DNA from: Mycoplana dimorpha | Lineage (GTDB): Bacteria > Pseudomonadota > Alphaproteobacteria > Rhizobiales > Rhizobiaceae | Assembly (NCBI RefSeq): GCF_003046475.1 | Contig: NZ_PZZZ01000010.1 | Span: forward strand, 82,109-146,108 | Length of the DNA stretch: 64,000 bases | Direction: 5' to 3' | Shown: positions 32,715 through 44,537 of the stretch, in pieces | Numbering within the stretch: position 1 is the stretch's first letter | Layout: every line of letters begins with the position of its first letter | The notes under the pieces: model-generated | Told to the model about the DNA's origin: nothing | What the model saw: the letters and a program-made list of their open reading frames with translations, nothing else | The model's database searches: none | Program-made: the position numbers and the translations under genes

Positions 32715-33145
32715 GGGGACGCCCGGCTGCACTGCGAAGTGCGGCGACGGCATCGGCTGCGAAACGCGACAGCGGCTGCGGCAGGGCATCGAGGGCGAAC
32801 CAGCCGAATTCCGGCAGCTTCTCCGGCTCCATCACCCTGGGGTCGCCGGAAAATTCCTCGGTTGTGTAGATGACGGAGACCCAGTGCTGTCCATCGGCCG
32901 CGAAAAGCATTTCGGACAGGCAGAGAAACTCGATCTGGCCGAAGGCGAGCCCTGTCTCTTCCTCGGCTTCGCGGCGGGCCGCGTCGCGCGAGTGCTCCAT
33001 ATGGTCGACCTTGCCGCCGACAATGCTCCAGTGGCCTGCTTCCGGCGCCCGCGCGCGGCGATAGAGCAGAAGCCTGTCGTCACGCAAGATCGCCAGTCCG
33101 CATCCGACGCCGGGAATTTCGACACCGGGAACGGACACGAATCGA

Positions 33146-33162
<17 letters not shown>
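32704..33162 (-). CDS. NUDIX hydrolase
   Basis: A 152-residue NUDIX enzyme with a complete box, GGKVDHMEHSRDAARREAEE plus ETGL (GX5EX7REUXEEXGU pattern). Substrate is not predictable. The annotated start is TTG 33162, overlapping the rhlE stop; GTG 33138 (just before SVPGVEIPG) is a reasonable alternative with AAGG upstream. Downstream of the RNA helicase and possibly on its transcript. Confidence 0.87.
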
Positions 33163-34654
<1,492 letters not shown>

Positions 34655-34821
34655 AGGGAAATCTGTTTCCGTTCCGGTTCGTGCGAACGCCTTGGTTTCA
34701 GCTTCGGTAATTGTCGCTGGATGCAGGCGGCTTAGTCTGAAAGCGCCGGAAAGTCAAGGAAACCGGCGTTCCATGAAGATTTGCGAGTAAAACGAATGAA
34801 ATAAGCAGTTAATACCCGACA

Positions 34822-36132
34822 TCAATCCATGTGGGCGGAGAGCTTTGTTCCGGCCAGGAGGAAGCGGGAAGGGTCCCTGGCGCGGCCGTCGCGGCGGACC
34901 TCATAGTGCAGATGCGGTCCGGTGGACCGTCCCGTCGAGCCCGACAGGCCGATGACTTCGCCGCTCTCGACCACGTCGCCGTTCTTCACCAGCACCTGGG
35001 ACAGGTGCGCGTACCGCGTCGTCAGCCCGTCGCCGTGATCGATCTCGACAAGATTGCCATATCCGCCGTTGCGGCCGGCCGTGATTACGGTACCCGAACC
35101 GGAAGCCCGGACTTCGCTGCCGACCGGCATGCGGAAGTCGATTCCGGCGTGCAGCGCAAGGCGGCCGAGGAACGGATCGGTGCGGTTGCCGAAGCGGCTG
35201 GTGACATCGCCGCCGGGAGAGGGGTTGCCGAACGGCAGCCGGCGTGCCGTGCCGCGCAGCATGTCAAGCCGGCTGAGCGTCGTGTCGAGTTCCCCGAGCG
35301 AAACCTCGAAGCGGTTACCCGTCTCGGGCTCGACGAACGGGCCGCCGATCGCATCTGTCGCAAGGTCCGTCGTGGCGGTCTGCGCGAGATCGATGCCTGT
35401 TGATGCCAGGATTGCCTGAATGGCGTCCGCCGTGTGCGCCGCGCCGTCGGTCAGCCTTTCGATCCGGGACAATTGCCGGCGTTCGATGTCCTTCAGCGAG
35501 AGAGTGACGTTGGAGAACATCCGGTCCGTCCGGTCTGCGGCCGATTCGCCGGGATCTGCATAGTAGAGGGTGGTGACGGCCGCCTGCCGCACTGTGCCGG
35601 CGGCCTCGCGGCCCAGCAGCCGATCGATGGCCCTGACGCCGGCGGCCTTGTCGTTCCGACCGCCGTAGGCGAGGGGCTCCTGTGTGGCGGGCAACGTGCC
35701 GACGTCTGCACCCTCATCGGCCAGGCCGGCGTCGCCGGCGCGGTTCAGCAGCGTATCCAGCCTTCCGTTGCGCTCCGTCAGCGCCAGTTGCTGCTGAAAG
35801 AGCTTTTCCACCTTCTCCTCGACGACCTGCTGGTCGAGCAACTGGCGGCTTGTTACCCGGTCGACCTGCGCGCGCAGGGCCGAGATGCGGTCTTCGTAGT
35901 CATGCTGCATGCGGGCCTGGCGCGCCATGGTCGCACCGATCAACCCATCCCGCAGCACCAGATAGGAGGTGGCGGCGAGATAGCCGATGGTGAACATGCC
36001 GATAAAGCAGAAGGCCAGCGCCATCATCCAGGGGCGGATGGTCATGTGCCGGACACGGTCGCCGCTGGCGACGATGATGATGTGCTGCTGCTCGCGCTTA
36101 CCGAAGACGCGATTTTCAGGACGATCCGCCAC
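34822..36132 (-). CDS. Membrane-anchored M23 metallopeptidase
   Basis: A 436-residue cell-wall endopeptidase or amidase activator. One membrane helix (about 35-60) is followed by a coiled-coil region (about 75-125) and a C-terminal LytM domain with zinc-site residues H328, D332 (HAGIDF) and H409, and catalytic-type H376 and H407 (PHLHYEV). All metal ligands are present, so it may be active. GTG 36132 is the preferred start, with GGGAG upstream and the rhizobial N-terminus; the frame is open 46 codons further upstream. Confidence 0.9.
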   Translation of the reverse strand: MADRPENRVFGKREQQHIIIVASGDRVRHMTIRPWMMALAFCFIGMFTIGYLAATSYLVLRDGLIGATMARQARMQHDYEDRISALRAQVDRVTSRQLLDQQVVEEKVEKLFQQQLALTERNGRLDTLLNRAGDAGLADEGADVGTLPATQEPLAYGGRNDKAAGVRAIDRLLGREAAGTVRQAAVTTLYYADPGESAADRTDRMFSNVTLSLKDIERRQLSRIERLTDGAAHTADAIQAILASTGIDLAQTATTDLATDAIGGPFVEPETGNRFEVSLGELDTTLSRLDMLRGTARRLPFGNPSPGGDVTSRFGNRTDPFLGRLALHAGIDFRMPVGSEVRASGSGTVITAGRNGGYGNLVEIDHGDGLTTRYAHLSQVLVKNGDVVESGEVIGLSGSTGRSTGPHLHYEVRRDGRARDPSRFLLAGTKLSAHMD

Positions 36133-36308
36133 CCTCAACTCCCGATCGAGAATCCCTGCCCCACAGGGTCGTCGGCAATTACACCCCGTTAAGGTTAAGA
36201 AACGCTTGCGATGGTGCCGCGGTCGTTTACCCGGCCCGATCTTCGAGGCCGGGAACCGGTTGCGGGACAAGCATGCCTGAACCCGGAGACCGGAATGTCC
36301 CTGGGGCG

Positions 36309-37154
36309 TTAGCTCTGGCTGACGGAAACGAGGCTCCGGTAAAAGGAGGGCGTAAGGCCTGCTTCAGCCCGGGCCACGTCGTTGAACGGCGCCTTCAGCG
36401 GACCGCGGAAGTTGACCCGCACAAGTTCCCTGAAGGTCGCGGCAGGGTCCTTCCGGTCGCGCGCGCAAAGGAAGCGGAACCACTTGGCGCCGACGGCCAC
36501 ATGCCCTTTCTCGTCGTTGTAGATGACGTCGAGGATGTCGGCGCTTTCGTTGTCGCCGGTCTCGCGCATCTTCGCCTGCAGCACCGGCGTCACGTCGAGT
36601 CCGCGCGCCTCGAGGATCAGCGGCACGACGGCGAGGCGCGCGGTCAGGTCGTTGCGCGTGCTGTGGGCCGCCTGCCAGAGCCCATCATGGGCGGGCAGGT
36701 CGCCATAATCGGCCCCGAGTGCCCTCAAGCGGTCGCGGATCATCCGGAAGTGCTTCGCCTCCTCGAACGCTACCTGCATCCAGCCGTCGAAGAAGGAGTG
36801 CGGCACTCCTTGAGTCGTGAAGCGGGCAACGATGTCGAGCGCGAGATCGACCGCATTGAGCTCGATATGCGCGAGCGCGTGCAAAAGTGCGATCCGGCCC
36901 TTCAGTGTATGGAGCGAGCGCTTCTCCATGTTCTTCGGCGGCACCAGTTCCGGCCGGTCAGGTCGACCCGGCCTGTCCGGCAGCGGTGGGTCCAGCGGCG
37001 AACGCAGCGACAGGGTACGCGAAAACCATCGCCGCGCCGTCTCCTGCGCAAGTTCGGTCTTTTGATCCAGGTCGGCTGAGATGATCGCCCGCGTGGCGCC
37101 GCCACGCAGGCTTTCGATCGATGGCCGGCCGTTCGTCGTGCTGTCCTGCGGCAT
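36309..37154 (-). CDS. DUF455 ferritin-like protein
   Basis: A 281-residue ferritin-like di-iron protein. Candidate iron ligands are seen in AHIELNAVDLALD, AFEEAKHF and YNDEKGHVAVG, the pattern of paired Glu and His across four helices. Function is unknown in the family. ATG 37154 begins one base after the peroxiredoxin stop, so the two genes are coupled, which fits a link to oxidative stress or iron handling. Confidence 0.87.
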   Translation of the reverse strand: MPQDSTTNGRPSIESLRGGATRAIISADLDQKTELAQETARRWFSRTLSLRSPLDPPLPDRPGRPDRPELVPPKNMEKRSLHTLKGRIALLHALAHIELNAVDLALDIVARFTTQGVPHSFFDGWMQVAFEEAKHFRMIRDRLRALGADYGDLPAHDGLWQAAHSTRNDLTARLAVVPLILEARGLDVTPVLQAKMRETGDNESADILDVIYNDEKGHVAVGAKWFRFLCARDRKDPAATFRELVRVNFRGPLKAPFNDVARAEAGLTPSFYRSLVSVSQS

Positions 37155-37155
37155 C

Positions 37156-37623
37156 CTACAACTCTTTCGCACGTGCCAGGACGGCTTGGGCGTGGCCGGG
37201 GACCTTCACCTTGTGCCAAATTTCCGCGATCTGGCCTTCGGCGTCGATAAGGAAGGTCGTGCGTTCGACGCCCATGTAGCGGCGCCCGTACATGCTTTTC
37301 TCCGTCCAGACGCCGTAGGCCTCGAGGACATGATGGTCCTCGTCCGAGAGCAGGCGTACCTTGAGGCCGTGCTTGGCCCGGAACCGTTCATGCTTGCTGA
37401 CGGGATCTGGCGACAGGCCGAGAACGACGATACCGGCCGCCTCGAACTGATCGGCGAGCTCGGAAAACGCGATATTTTCGGCGGTGCAGCCGGCCGTGTC
37501 GTCCTTTGGATAGAAAAACAGCACGACGGGACTGCCGCGAAGCTTGGACAGCTCGACGTGGCCGCCGCCGTCGCTCGGCAGCGAAAAATCGGGAGCGGGA
37601 GTTCCGGGCGACATTTCTGCCAT
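37156..37623 (-). CDS. bcp: Thiol peroxidase of the Bcp/PrxQ family, one-cysteine form
   Basis: Reduces peroxides through a peroxidatic Cys. The 155-residue product has C46 in KDDTAGCTAEN. This is the only cysteine in the protein; the resolving Cys five residues later found in Escherichia coli Bcp is replaced by Ile, so regeneration must use an external thiol. Divergent from the large AsmA-like gene and coupled to the DUF455 gene. Confidence 0.93.
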   Translation of the reverse strand: MAEMSPGTPAPDFSLPSDGGGHVELSKLRGSPVVLFFYPKDDTAGCTAENIAFSELADQFEAAGIVVLGLSPDPVSKHERFRAKHGLKVRLLSDEDHHVLEAYGVWTEKSMYGRRYMGVERTTFLIDAEGQIAEIWHKVKVPGHAQAVLARAKEL

Positions 37624-37748
37624 GGGATTTCCTTTCTTTAGACAGGTTTTTCGGTCATGGGGCGCTGCCTCCGGTATATAGTCCTGACGGGAATCGTCCA
37701 GATGCAGCGCCGTTTGGCCGATGCGCCAGAGGAGTAAACAACCGCGAC

Positions 37749-40700
37749 ATGAGCGAGATCCGCGGCGAGAAGGTCAAATTCGGTCGGGGCGACATCGTCT
37801 GCCTGCACCAGTTGCCGTCCGCCCGCGCCCATGAACCGCTGGTCTTGCACTGTACGGAGCGTCCGAGCCACCTGTCGGTCTTGTTGCGCTTCCTGGTCGG
37901 ACTTTCTGCCTTTTTCGCTCTTGTCCTGGTGCTTGTCGTCGCCACTGTCGAAAGCGGTCTTGTGGATGCGCCGCTCAACGGACGCGCCTTGACGGCGCTG
38001 AACCGCGCCGTCGGACCGAACTACACCGCTTCAGTGGAAAAGACCGTCCTCCGCTTCTCCAGCTTCGGTGGCCTGGCGCTGAAGGCCGAGCACGTCAAGC
38101 TGGTGGAAAAGGCCGGCGGGCAGAGCGTCGCCAACGCCGCCGCCGTCTCGATCGTTCTCGATCCGCTGGCGCTGCTCGCCGGCCGGGTCGCGCCGACACG
38201 GCTTGATATCGACGGCGCGATGTTCAATCCCGCCCTCATGCCGAGCGGGCCGCCTGTCGATTTCGAAAAGTTCCGACTCGATGCCGTGCCTGCCTATCAG
38301 GAACTGGCCTTCGAACGGCTGGGCGAGATCGAGGGCATGATTGCTGACAACGGTCTTTCGCACGTTCGCATCAACAACCTGGCTCTGCCGCTCGTCGGCG
38401 GCGGCGGACGGCTCTTGACCCTCGTTGTCGAGCACCTGACCTTCGCGCGGTCTGCGGCAGGCGAGATGGCGATCGACGGGCGTTATGGGCTGGACGGCAA
38501 GGACGGCAGCCTCCACCTGGTAACGCAGTCGAACGCCGACGGACGCGTGATCGACGGCAGGATCTCCGGCGTTCCGCTTGGCGCGTTCGCCCCGCGGCGC
38601 ACCGCGACGGGTGGCGTTGCGAGTGGGCTGGACGCGCAGGCGGACCTCACCCTGTCGGCGTCGCATGGACCGGCAGCAGGCTCCCGGCAACTCGAACTGG
38701 CGGTCACTTCCGAAGGTGGCACCCTGTATCTGGACGGTATCGGTGCGGCGCTGAAACCGAGCCGGTTGGTGCTCAACTACGACTACGAGCGTCGTTCGCT
38801 CGAGGTCTTGCCGTCGATGATACAGGTCGGTGCGTCGAAGTTTCCCTTTACGGGCGGCCTGATCGACCTCGACCGGCTGTCGGACCAGACGGAAAAAGGC
38901 TTTGCGGTCGATCTTGTCGTCCGCAATGCGGTCAGCGCGCCGGAGGATACGGCGGAGGCGCCGGTCCGCTTCGATGCGAAGGCCGCCGGCAGGCTGATTC
39001 CGGCGAAAAAGCAGGTGCTGTTCGACGAGTTGGGCGTATCCAGCCCGCAGGGCTCGCTGGCCGGCTCCCTCGGGCTCAGCTTCGGCGGCAAGTCTCCCGA
39101 GGTCAACTTCGCCATGGTGAGCGACCGGGTGCAGGCGGCGGCGGTGAAGCAGCTCTGGCCTTTCTGGATCGCCAAGAAGGCGCGCCAGTGGGTAACCCGC
39201 AACATCTTCGGCGGCACCGTCACAAACGGCCGAATCGAGGTGTCCATGGCGGCTGATCGGGAGCCTGAGCCTGATGGGCGGCTGGAACTCGGCGAAGGCG
39301 AACTGCGAATCGCCTTTGATATCGCGGATACGCGTCTCAACATTGCCGGCACCATTCCGCCGCTGCGCGATGCGTCGGGGCACTTCGAACTCAACGGCGG
39401 GCGCGTCGACATCGGGATCACAAGCGGCACGAGCTACATGCCGTCGGGTCGGACCGTGACCGTCAAAGGCGGCAAGTTCCTGATGCCGGACGTGCACGCG
39501 CGGCCGCTGATGGCCGACCTGGACATCGACCTTGCGGGTCCGGCCGACGCGCTCGCCGAACTCGTCACCTACGAGCCCATCGATGCCCTGAAGAAAACCC
39601 CTTTCACGCCGCACGACCTTTCCGGCGCGGCGGAGGCGAAGGTGAAGGCTCGGTTCGGTCTTGTCCGCGACCAGAACCCGCCGGCGCCCGAATGGGCCGC
39701 CGAGATAAAACTGCTCGGCGTCGATCTGAAGAAACCGCTCGCGGGGCGAAACATCGCGGCTGTCGAGGGGACGCTCAGCGTAAACCCGACGCGGGCCGAC
39801 CTGAAGGCAAAGGCGCGGATTGATCAGGTGCCGCTGGAGGTCACGCTCGTCGAGCCGCTGGGGGCGTCCGCTGGCCGGAAGCGCGAACTGACCATTGGCG
39901 GAACGATCGGCGACGCGGATCGCGCCCGGCTCTTCCCGGGACTGAAGGATCTGCTTTCCGGGCCCGTGACGATCTCGGTCGCCACCGATCCCGACGGCCG
40001 CCAGAAGATCGAGGCCGATCTGCGCCGCGCAGTGGTCTCGTTGCCGTGGATCGGCTGGACGAAAGGGGCCGGAATTGCGGCGACCTCGACATTCACGCTC
40101 GACCAGCAGGACGGCAAGACCCGCCTGTCCGGCTTCCACTTTTCGGGCGATGGCTTCGCGGTCGCGGGCGACGTCGTTCTCAGCGGGGCGTCGCTGCAGT
40201 CGGCCCGATTCGACACCGTGCGGCTGTCCGCCCAGGACGAATACGCGCTTGTTGTCGAGCGCGGCAAGTCGGGATACGTGGTCCAGGCAAAGGGCCGATC
40301 GGTGGATGCCCGCCCGGTGCTGGCGCGGTTGAAGGCAAATCCGTCCGGATCGGCCAGCCAGGACGATGTGCCGATTTCCGTTCGTGCCGAGCTTGACCAG
40401 GTCACCGGTTTCAACGGCGAGGCACTCGGCAATGTCCGCCTGACCTATGCAACCAACGGCAAGCGGATCACGACGCTCGACCTCAGAGGCGTGACCGCCA
40501 GCGGCCAGGCGATCGTCGCGACCATGGGTGGCGGCAACGGCCCAAACACGCTTGAACTCACCAGCGGCGACGCCGGCGCCTTGGCCCGCCTCGCGAACCT
40601 GTACCGTCACATGGAAGGCGGCCTACTCAACATGCGCCTCAAGGCTGGCGCCGACGGAAGCTGGCGGGGGCCGCTCGACATCCGCAAATTCCGGCTGATC

Positions 40701-41132
40701 GGCGAGGATAAGCTGCGCTCGATGGTGTCGACGCCGGCCGGAGGACGCAGCCTCAACGAGGCAGTCCGCAAGGAAATCGACACGAGCTCGATGCACTTTT
40801 CGCGCGGGTTCGCCTTCATCGTTGCAAATCAGGGAACGCTGCGGGTGGAAAACGGCGTCGTCCGGGGCGAGGCGGTCGGCGCCACCTTCCAGGGTGCCGT
40901 ACGCGATGCAAGCGATCGGATGGAGCTGACCGGCACCTTCATGCCGGCCTACGGCCTCAACCGCTTGTTTGCCGAGCTGCCGCTGATCGGCTTCATCCTT
41001 GGCAATGGCAGCGACCGGGGCCTGATCGGCATCACCTTCAAGCTCAGCGGACCGTTCGATCGGCCGGGCCTGGTGGTCAACCCGCTCTCGATCATCGCGC
41101 CCGGCGTGTTCCGCAACATCTTCGAGTTCTGA
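37749..41132 (+). CDS. Large AsmA/YhdP-like envelope protein (DUF3971)
   Basis: A 1127-residue inner-membrane-anchored protein with one helix at about 43-66 and a long beta-rich periplasmic part, ending with an AsmA-like C-terminal region (ANQGTLRVENGVVRGEAVGATFQG and LPLIGFILGNG). In the family (YhdP, TamB) such proteins form hydrophobic grooves that carry phospholipid between membranes. The start at ATG 37749 is likely, though AGGAG is 14 bases upstream, farther than usual. Single gene with a downstream terminator. Confidence 0.87.
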   Translation: MSEIRGEKVKFGRGDIVCLHQLPSARAHEPLVLHCTERPSHLSVLLRFLVGLSAFFALVLVLVVATVESGLVDAPLNGRALTALNRAVGPNYTASVEKTVLRFSSFGGLALKAEHVKLVEKAGGQSVANAAAVSIVLDPLALLAGRVAPTRLDIDGAMFNPALMPSGPPVDFEKFRLDAVPAYQELAFERLGEIEGMIADNGLSHVRINNLALPLVGGGGRLLTLVVEHLTFARSAAGEMAIDGRYGLDGKDGSLHLVTQSNADGRVIDGRISGVPLGAFAPRRTATGGVASGLDAQADLTLSASHGPAAGSRQLELAVTSEGGTLYLDGIGAALKPSRLVLNYDYERRSLEVLPSMIQVGASKFPFTGGLIDLDRLSDQTEKGFAVDLVVRNAVSAPEDTAEAPVRFDAKAAGRLIPAKKQVLFDELGVSSPQGSLAGSLGLSFGGKSPEVNFAMVSDRVQAAAVKQLWPFWIAKKARQWVTRNIFGGTVTNGRIEVSMAADREPEPDGRLELGEGELRIAFDIADTRLNIAGTIPPLRDASGHFELNGGRVDIGITSGTSYMPSGRTVTVKGGKFLMPDVHARPLMADLDIDLAGPADALAELVTYEPIDALKKTPFTPHDLSGAAEAKVKARFGLVRDQNPPAPEWAAEIKLLGVDLKKPLAGRNIAAVEGTLSVNPTRADLKAKARIDQVPLEVTLVEPLGASAGRKRELTIGGTIGDADRARLFPGLKDLLSGPVTISVATDPDGRQKIEADLRRAVVSLPWIGWTKGAGIAATSTFTLDQQDGKTRLSGFHFSGDGFAVAGDVVLSGASLQSARFDTVRLSAQDEYALVVERGKSGYVVQAKGRSVDARPVLARLKANPSGSASQDDVPISVRAELDQVTGFNGEALGNVRLTYATNGKRITTLDLRGVTASGQAIVATMGGGNGPNTLELTSGDAGALARLANLYRHMEGGLLNMRLKAGADGSWRGPLDIRKFRLIGEDKLRSMVSTPAGGRSLNEAVRKEIDTSSMHFSRGFAFIVANQGTLRVENGVVRGEAVGATFQGAVRDASDRMELTGTFMPAYGLNRLFAELPLIGFILGNGSDRGLIGITFKLSGPFDRPGLVVNPLSIIAPGVFRNIFEF

Positions 41133-41180
41133 GCCGGACAGGGCTGGATGGCAGCCAGCTTGGTCGGGTTCAGGCAGCAA

Positions 41181-41211
41181 AAGACCCGCGATCGAGGCGA
41201 GCGCGGGTCTT
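41181..41211. terminator. Bidirectional terminator between the AsmA-like gene and tyrS
   Basis: AAGACCCGCG (41181-41190) pairs with CGCGGGTCTT (41202-41211) around an 11-base loop. T residues follow on each strand, so it can stop both convergent genes. Confidence 0.75.
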
Positions 41212-41232
41212 GATGTGATCTCTGGGCTGCGA

Positions 41233-42486
41233 TCAGGCGGGGCGGACGAGAATGTGCTTTTTCTTGCCGAGCGACAGCTTGATCACGCCGTCGGCGGTGA
41301 CGTCTGCGCCGCCGATCGTCATGCGTTCGTCGGCCGCCGCGTTGTCGTTGATGCGCACCGCGCCGCCCTGGACATGCCGGCGGGCCTCGCCGTTGGACGC
41401 GGCAAGGCCGGCCCGGACGATCAGGGAAAGCAGGCCGATGCCACCTTCGAGTTCGCCGGTCGGGACCTCGATCGAGGGGAGGTTCTCGGCAATCGCACCT
41501 TCCTCGAAGGTCTTGCGGGCGGTTTCTGCCGCCTGCTCCGCATTCTCCCGGCCATGCAGCATGGCAGTGACTTCGGTGGCGAGGATCTTCTTGACCTCGT
41601 TGATCTCCGAGCCGCCGAGTGCGGAAAGGCGGGCGATCTCGTCCATCGGCAGCGTCGTGTAGAGCTTGAGGAAGCGGGTGACGTCGGCGTCCTCGGTGTT
41701 GCGCCAGTACTGCCAGAAGTCATAGGCCGACAGCATGTCGGGGTTGAGCCACACGGCACCGGAAAGCGACTTGCCCATCTTGGCGCCCGAGGCGGTGGTC
41801 AAAAGCGGCGAGGTCAGCGCGTAGAGCTGCGGGGTGCCCATGCGGTGGCCGAGGTCGAGGCCGTTGATGATGTTGCCCCACTGGTCGGAGCCGCCCATCT
41901 GCAGCCGCGTGCCGTAGCGCTTGTTCAGCTCCACGAAGTCGTAGGCCTGCAGGATCATGTAGTTGAATTCGAGGAAGGACAGCGACTGCTCGCGGTCGAG
42001 GCGCATCTTGACGCTGTCGAACGACAGCATGCGATTGACCGAGAAGTGCCGGCCGACGTCGCGCAGGAATTCGAGGTAGTTGATGCCGAGCAGCCAGTCG
42101 GCATTGTTGATCATCAGCGCGTCCTTGGGGCCGTCGCCGTAGGTCAGGTAGCTCGAGAACACCTTCTTGATCGAGGCGATGTTGGCGTCGATCGTCTCCG
42201 GCGTCATCAGCTGGCGCGCCTCGTCCTTGAACGAGGGGTCGCCGACCATGCCGGTGCCGCCGCCCATCAGCGAGATCGGCCGGTGGCCGGTCTGCTGGAA
42301 CCAGTGCAGCATCATGATCTGGATCAGCCCGCCGGCGTGCAGGCTCGGCGCGGTCGGGTCGAAGCCGATGTAGGCCGTCACGGTTTCCTTGGCGAGCAGG
42401 TCGTCGAGGCCGGTCTCATCCGAGATCTGGTGGATAAAGCCGCGCTCGCTGAGCGTGCGAAGGAAATCTGACTTGAAACCCGACAT
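41233..42486 (-). CDS. tyrS: Tyrosyl-tRNA synthetase
   Basis: Charges tRNA-Tyr. The 417-residue class I synthetase has the HIGH-like [10 protein letters not shown], the tyrosine-binding GGSDQWGN and the KMSKS-like AKMGKS, followed by a C-terminal S4 RNA-binding domain (about 350-417). ATG 42486 ([17 protein letters not shown]) gives the family N-terminus, with AGAGAAG upstream. Divergent from anmK. Confidence 0.97.
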   Translation of the reverse strand: MSGFKSDFLRTLSERGFIHQISDETGLDDLLAKETVTAYIGFDPTAPSLHAGGLIQIMMLHWFQQTGHRPISLMGGGTGMVGDPSFKDEARQLMTPETIDANIASIKKVFSSYLTYGDGPKDALMINNADWLLGINYLEFLRDVGRHFSVNRMLSFDSVKMRLDREQSLSFLEFNYMILQAYDFVELNKRYGTRLQMGGSDQWGNIINGLDLGHRMGTPQLYALTSPLLTTASGAKMGKSLSGAVWLNPDMLSAYDFWQYWRNTEDADVTRFLKLYTTLPMDEIARLSALGGSEINEVKKILATEVTAMLHGRENAEQAAETARKTFEEGAIAENLPSIEVPTGELEGGIGLLSLIVRAGLAASNGEARRHVQGGAVRINDNAAADERMTIGGADVTADGVIKLSLGKKKHILVRPA

Positions 42487-42585
42487 TGGTCTTCTCTTGC
42501 GTAAGGGAGGTTTTCTTGAACGAAGCCGCGCCTGTAGCACTGATTTCGCCCATAATCACTCCAAAAGTGATTCTGGAATATTGCC

Positions 42586-43710
42586 ATGGGACAGACAAAA
42601 ACCGCGTTCGGCCTGATGAGCGGCACCAGCATGGACGGCATCGACGTCGCGCTGCTGCGCACTGACGGCGATCAGTTGCTCGAACGCGGCCCGGGGATGG
42701 GCTTTGCCTATGACGCCGGCTTTCGCCGGCGTCTGCAGGCAGCGCTTGAGACCGCGAAGGCGATCAGCCGGCGCGACGAGCGGCCCGGCGATCTTGTTGC
42801 GGTCGAACGGGAACTGACGTGGCGCCATGCCGATGCCGTGAGGTCTTTCCTTCAGGAAAACAGGCTGTTGCCGTCGGATGTTGATGTGATCGGCTTCCAC
42901 GGCCAGACGGTGCTGCATCGGCCGGACCAGGCGCTGACCGTGCAACTCGGCGACGGCGCACTGCTGGCGCGCGAGACTGGCGTCTCGGTCGTCTTCGACA
43001 TGCGTGCCAACGACATGGTGCATGGCGGGCAGGGGGCGCCGCTCATCCCCGTCTACCATGCGGCGCTGGCGCGCAACCTGCCGCCGCAATGCGCCTTTCC
43101 GGTGGTGTTCGTCAACATCGGCGGCATATCGAACCTCACCTATGTCGATGCGGGCGGCCAGATCGTTGCCTTCGACAGCGGTCCCGGAAACACGCTGATC
43201 GACCAGTGGGTCGAGGCGCATGCCGGCATCCCCTTCGATCAGGGCGGCATGATCGCCAGCGAAGGGCGGGTGCTGTCCGGCCTTGTGGCGCGCTACCTTG
43301 CCAACCCGTTCTTCACGGGGAGCAAGCGGCGCTCGCTCGATCGTAACGATTTCACGCTGCCGGCCGATGCCGAGGCGACGCTGGAGGACGGCGCACGCAC
43401 GCTCGCCCATGTGACGGCCGCGGCGATCCTCAAGTCTGCGGGGCATCTGCCGGCACGGCCGAAGACCTTTGTCGTCTGCGGCGGGGGGCGGCTCAACCGG
43501 GTGATCATGGGCGACTTGGCCGAATTGGCTGCGGCTGAAGGGGCAACCGTGATGGGCGCGGAAGCGGCGGGGCTGAACGGTGACAGCATGGAGGCGGAGG
43601 CCTGGGCCTATCTCGCCGTGCGTTCGCTGGAGGGGCTGCCATTGACGTTTCCCGGCACGACCGGGGTGCGGGCGCCGGTTTCGGGCGGGGTGTTGGCTGT
43701 CCCGGCATGA
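42586..43710 (+). CDS. anmK: Anhydro-N-acetylmuramic acid kinase
   Basis: Opens and phosphorylates 1,6-anhydro-MurNAc during cell-wall recycling. The 374-residue product has the ATP-binding [15 protein letters not shown] near the N-terminus, [12 protein letters not shown] and the catalytic GGISNLTY and [10 protein letters not shown] segments. It starts directly opposite tyrS with a 99-base shared promoter region. Confidence 0.95.
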   Translation: MGQTKTAFGLMSGTSMDGIDVALLRTDGDQLLERGPGMGFAYDAGFRRRLQAALETAKAISRRDERPGDLVAVERELTWRHADAVRSFLQENRLLPSDVDVIGFHGQTVLHRPDQALTVQLGDGALLARETGVSVVFDMRANDMVHGGQGAPLIPVYHAALARNLPPQCAFPVVFVNIGGISNLTYVDAGGQIVAFDSGPGNTLIDQWVEAHAGIPFDQGGMIASEGRVLSGLVARYLANPFFTGSKRRSLDRNDFTLPADAEATLEDGARTLAHVTAAAILKSAGHLPARPKTFVVCGGGRLNRVIMGDLAELAAAEGATVMGAEAAGLNGDSMEAEAWAYLAVRSLEGLPLTFPGTTGVRAPVSGGVLAVPA

Positions 43711-43719
43711 TAGGGCAAG

Positions 43720-43747
43720 AAAAAACCCGCCGGAGAAACCGGCGGGT
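43720..43747 (-). terminator. Rho-independent terminator of the hydrolase gene
   Basis: ACCCGCCGG (43725-43733) pairs with CCGGCGGGT (43739-43747) around a 5-base loop, followed on the minus strand by a T-run (43725-43720). It can also act on anmK from the other side. Confidence 0.87.
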
Positions 43748-43772
43748 CGGATAGGCTTGTTGATTTATCCGA

Positions 43773-44450
43773 TCAACGAATCCGCTTGGCCGCCGGCTCC
43801 GGCGTCAGTTCGCCCGCGAGGCGGCGGTCCAGGTAATCCTCGCACTCGGCCATCAGCGTCTCCATGTGGCCGTTGAAGAAATGGTTGGCGCCCGGAACCG
43901 TCTTGTGCGTGATCAGGATGCCCTTCTGCGCCTTCAGCTTCTCCACCAGCGCGTTGACGTCCTTCTCCGGCGCCACCTTGTCGGCGTCGCCGTTGATGAT
44001 CAGCCCCGAGGACGGGCAGGGGGCGAGGAACGAGAAGTCGTAGATGTTCGGCTGCGGGGCGATCGACATAAAGCCCTCAATTTCCGGACGGCGCATCAGT
44101 AGCTGCATGCCGATCCAGGCGCCGAACGAATAGCCTGCCACCCAGCAGCTCTTCGAATCCGGATGCAGGCTCTGCACCCAGTCGAGCGCCGAGGCTGCGT
44201 CCGAAAGCTCGCCGGCGCCGTGATCGAACTCGCCCTGGCTCCGGCCGATGCCGCGGAAGTTGAACCGCAGCGTCGTGAACCCGCGCTTCTGGAACATGTA
44301 GAAGAGCTGGTAGACGATCTGGTTGTTCATCGTGCCACCGAACTGCGGGTGCGGGTGCAGGATGATGGCGATGGGGGCATTCTTCTGCTTGGAAGGCTGA
44401 TATCGGCCCTCCAGGCGACCGGCGGGTCCGTTGAAGATGATTTCGGGCAT
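43773..44450 (-). CDS. Alpha/beta hydrolase (dienelactone hydrolase-like)
   Basis: A 225-residue alpha/beta hydrolase with nucleophile Ser108 in GYSFGA, oxyanion motif HPHPQFGGTMNN, acid residue in the NGDADKVAP segment and His in GANHFFNGH. This short form is common in proteobacteria as a conserved hydrolase of unknown substrate. Divergent from the suf operon, so its promoter region lies within the same 222-base gap as the iron boxes. Confidence 0.88.
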   Translation of the reverse strand: MPEIIFNGPAGRLEGRYQPSKQKNAPIAIILHPHPQFGGTMNNQIVYQLFYMFQKRGFTTLRFNFRGIGRSQGEFDHGAGELSDAASALDWVQSLHPDSKSCWVAGYSFGAWIGMQLLMRRPEIEGFMSIAPQPNIYDFSFLAPCPSSGLIINGDADKVAPEKDVNALVEKLKAQKGILITHKTVPGANHFFNGHMETLMAECEDYLDRRLAGELTPEPAAKRIR

Positions 44451-44508
44451 GCTTTCTCCGGCGCGTGTTTTCTGGTTTTGCTAAACCGCTTCGACATCCC
44501 TGGATGTC

Positions 44509-44537
44509 TTGACGAATTCAGTCAGCTTTTCTAAAAG
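44509..44537 (+). promoter_or_regulatory. Probable suf operon promoter
   Basis: TTGACG (44509-44514), a 17-base spacer and TAAAAG (44532-44537), a good match to a sigma-70 promoter at -35. It would start transcription near 44544, about 130 bases before the first suf gene. Confidence 0.55.
44510..44524 (+). promoter_or_regulatory. RirA-type iron-responsive (IRO) box
   Basis: TGACGAATTCAGTCA fits the TGA-N9-TCA pattern described for RirA sites in rhizobia. It overlaps the proposed -35 hexamer, where a bound repressor would block transcription in iron-replete cells. Confidence 0.6.

Noticed and set aside
38031..40610. A minus-strand open frame of 859 codons opposite the AsmA-like gene
   Set aside because: Antisense shadow of a real gene; Arg/Gly/Ala-rich translation, no ribosome binding site and no recognisable motif.
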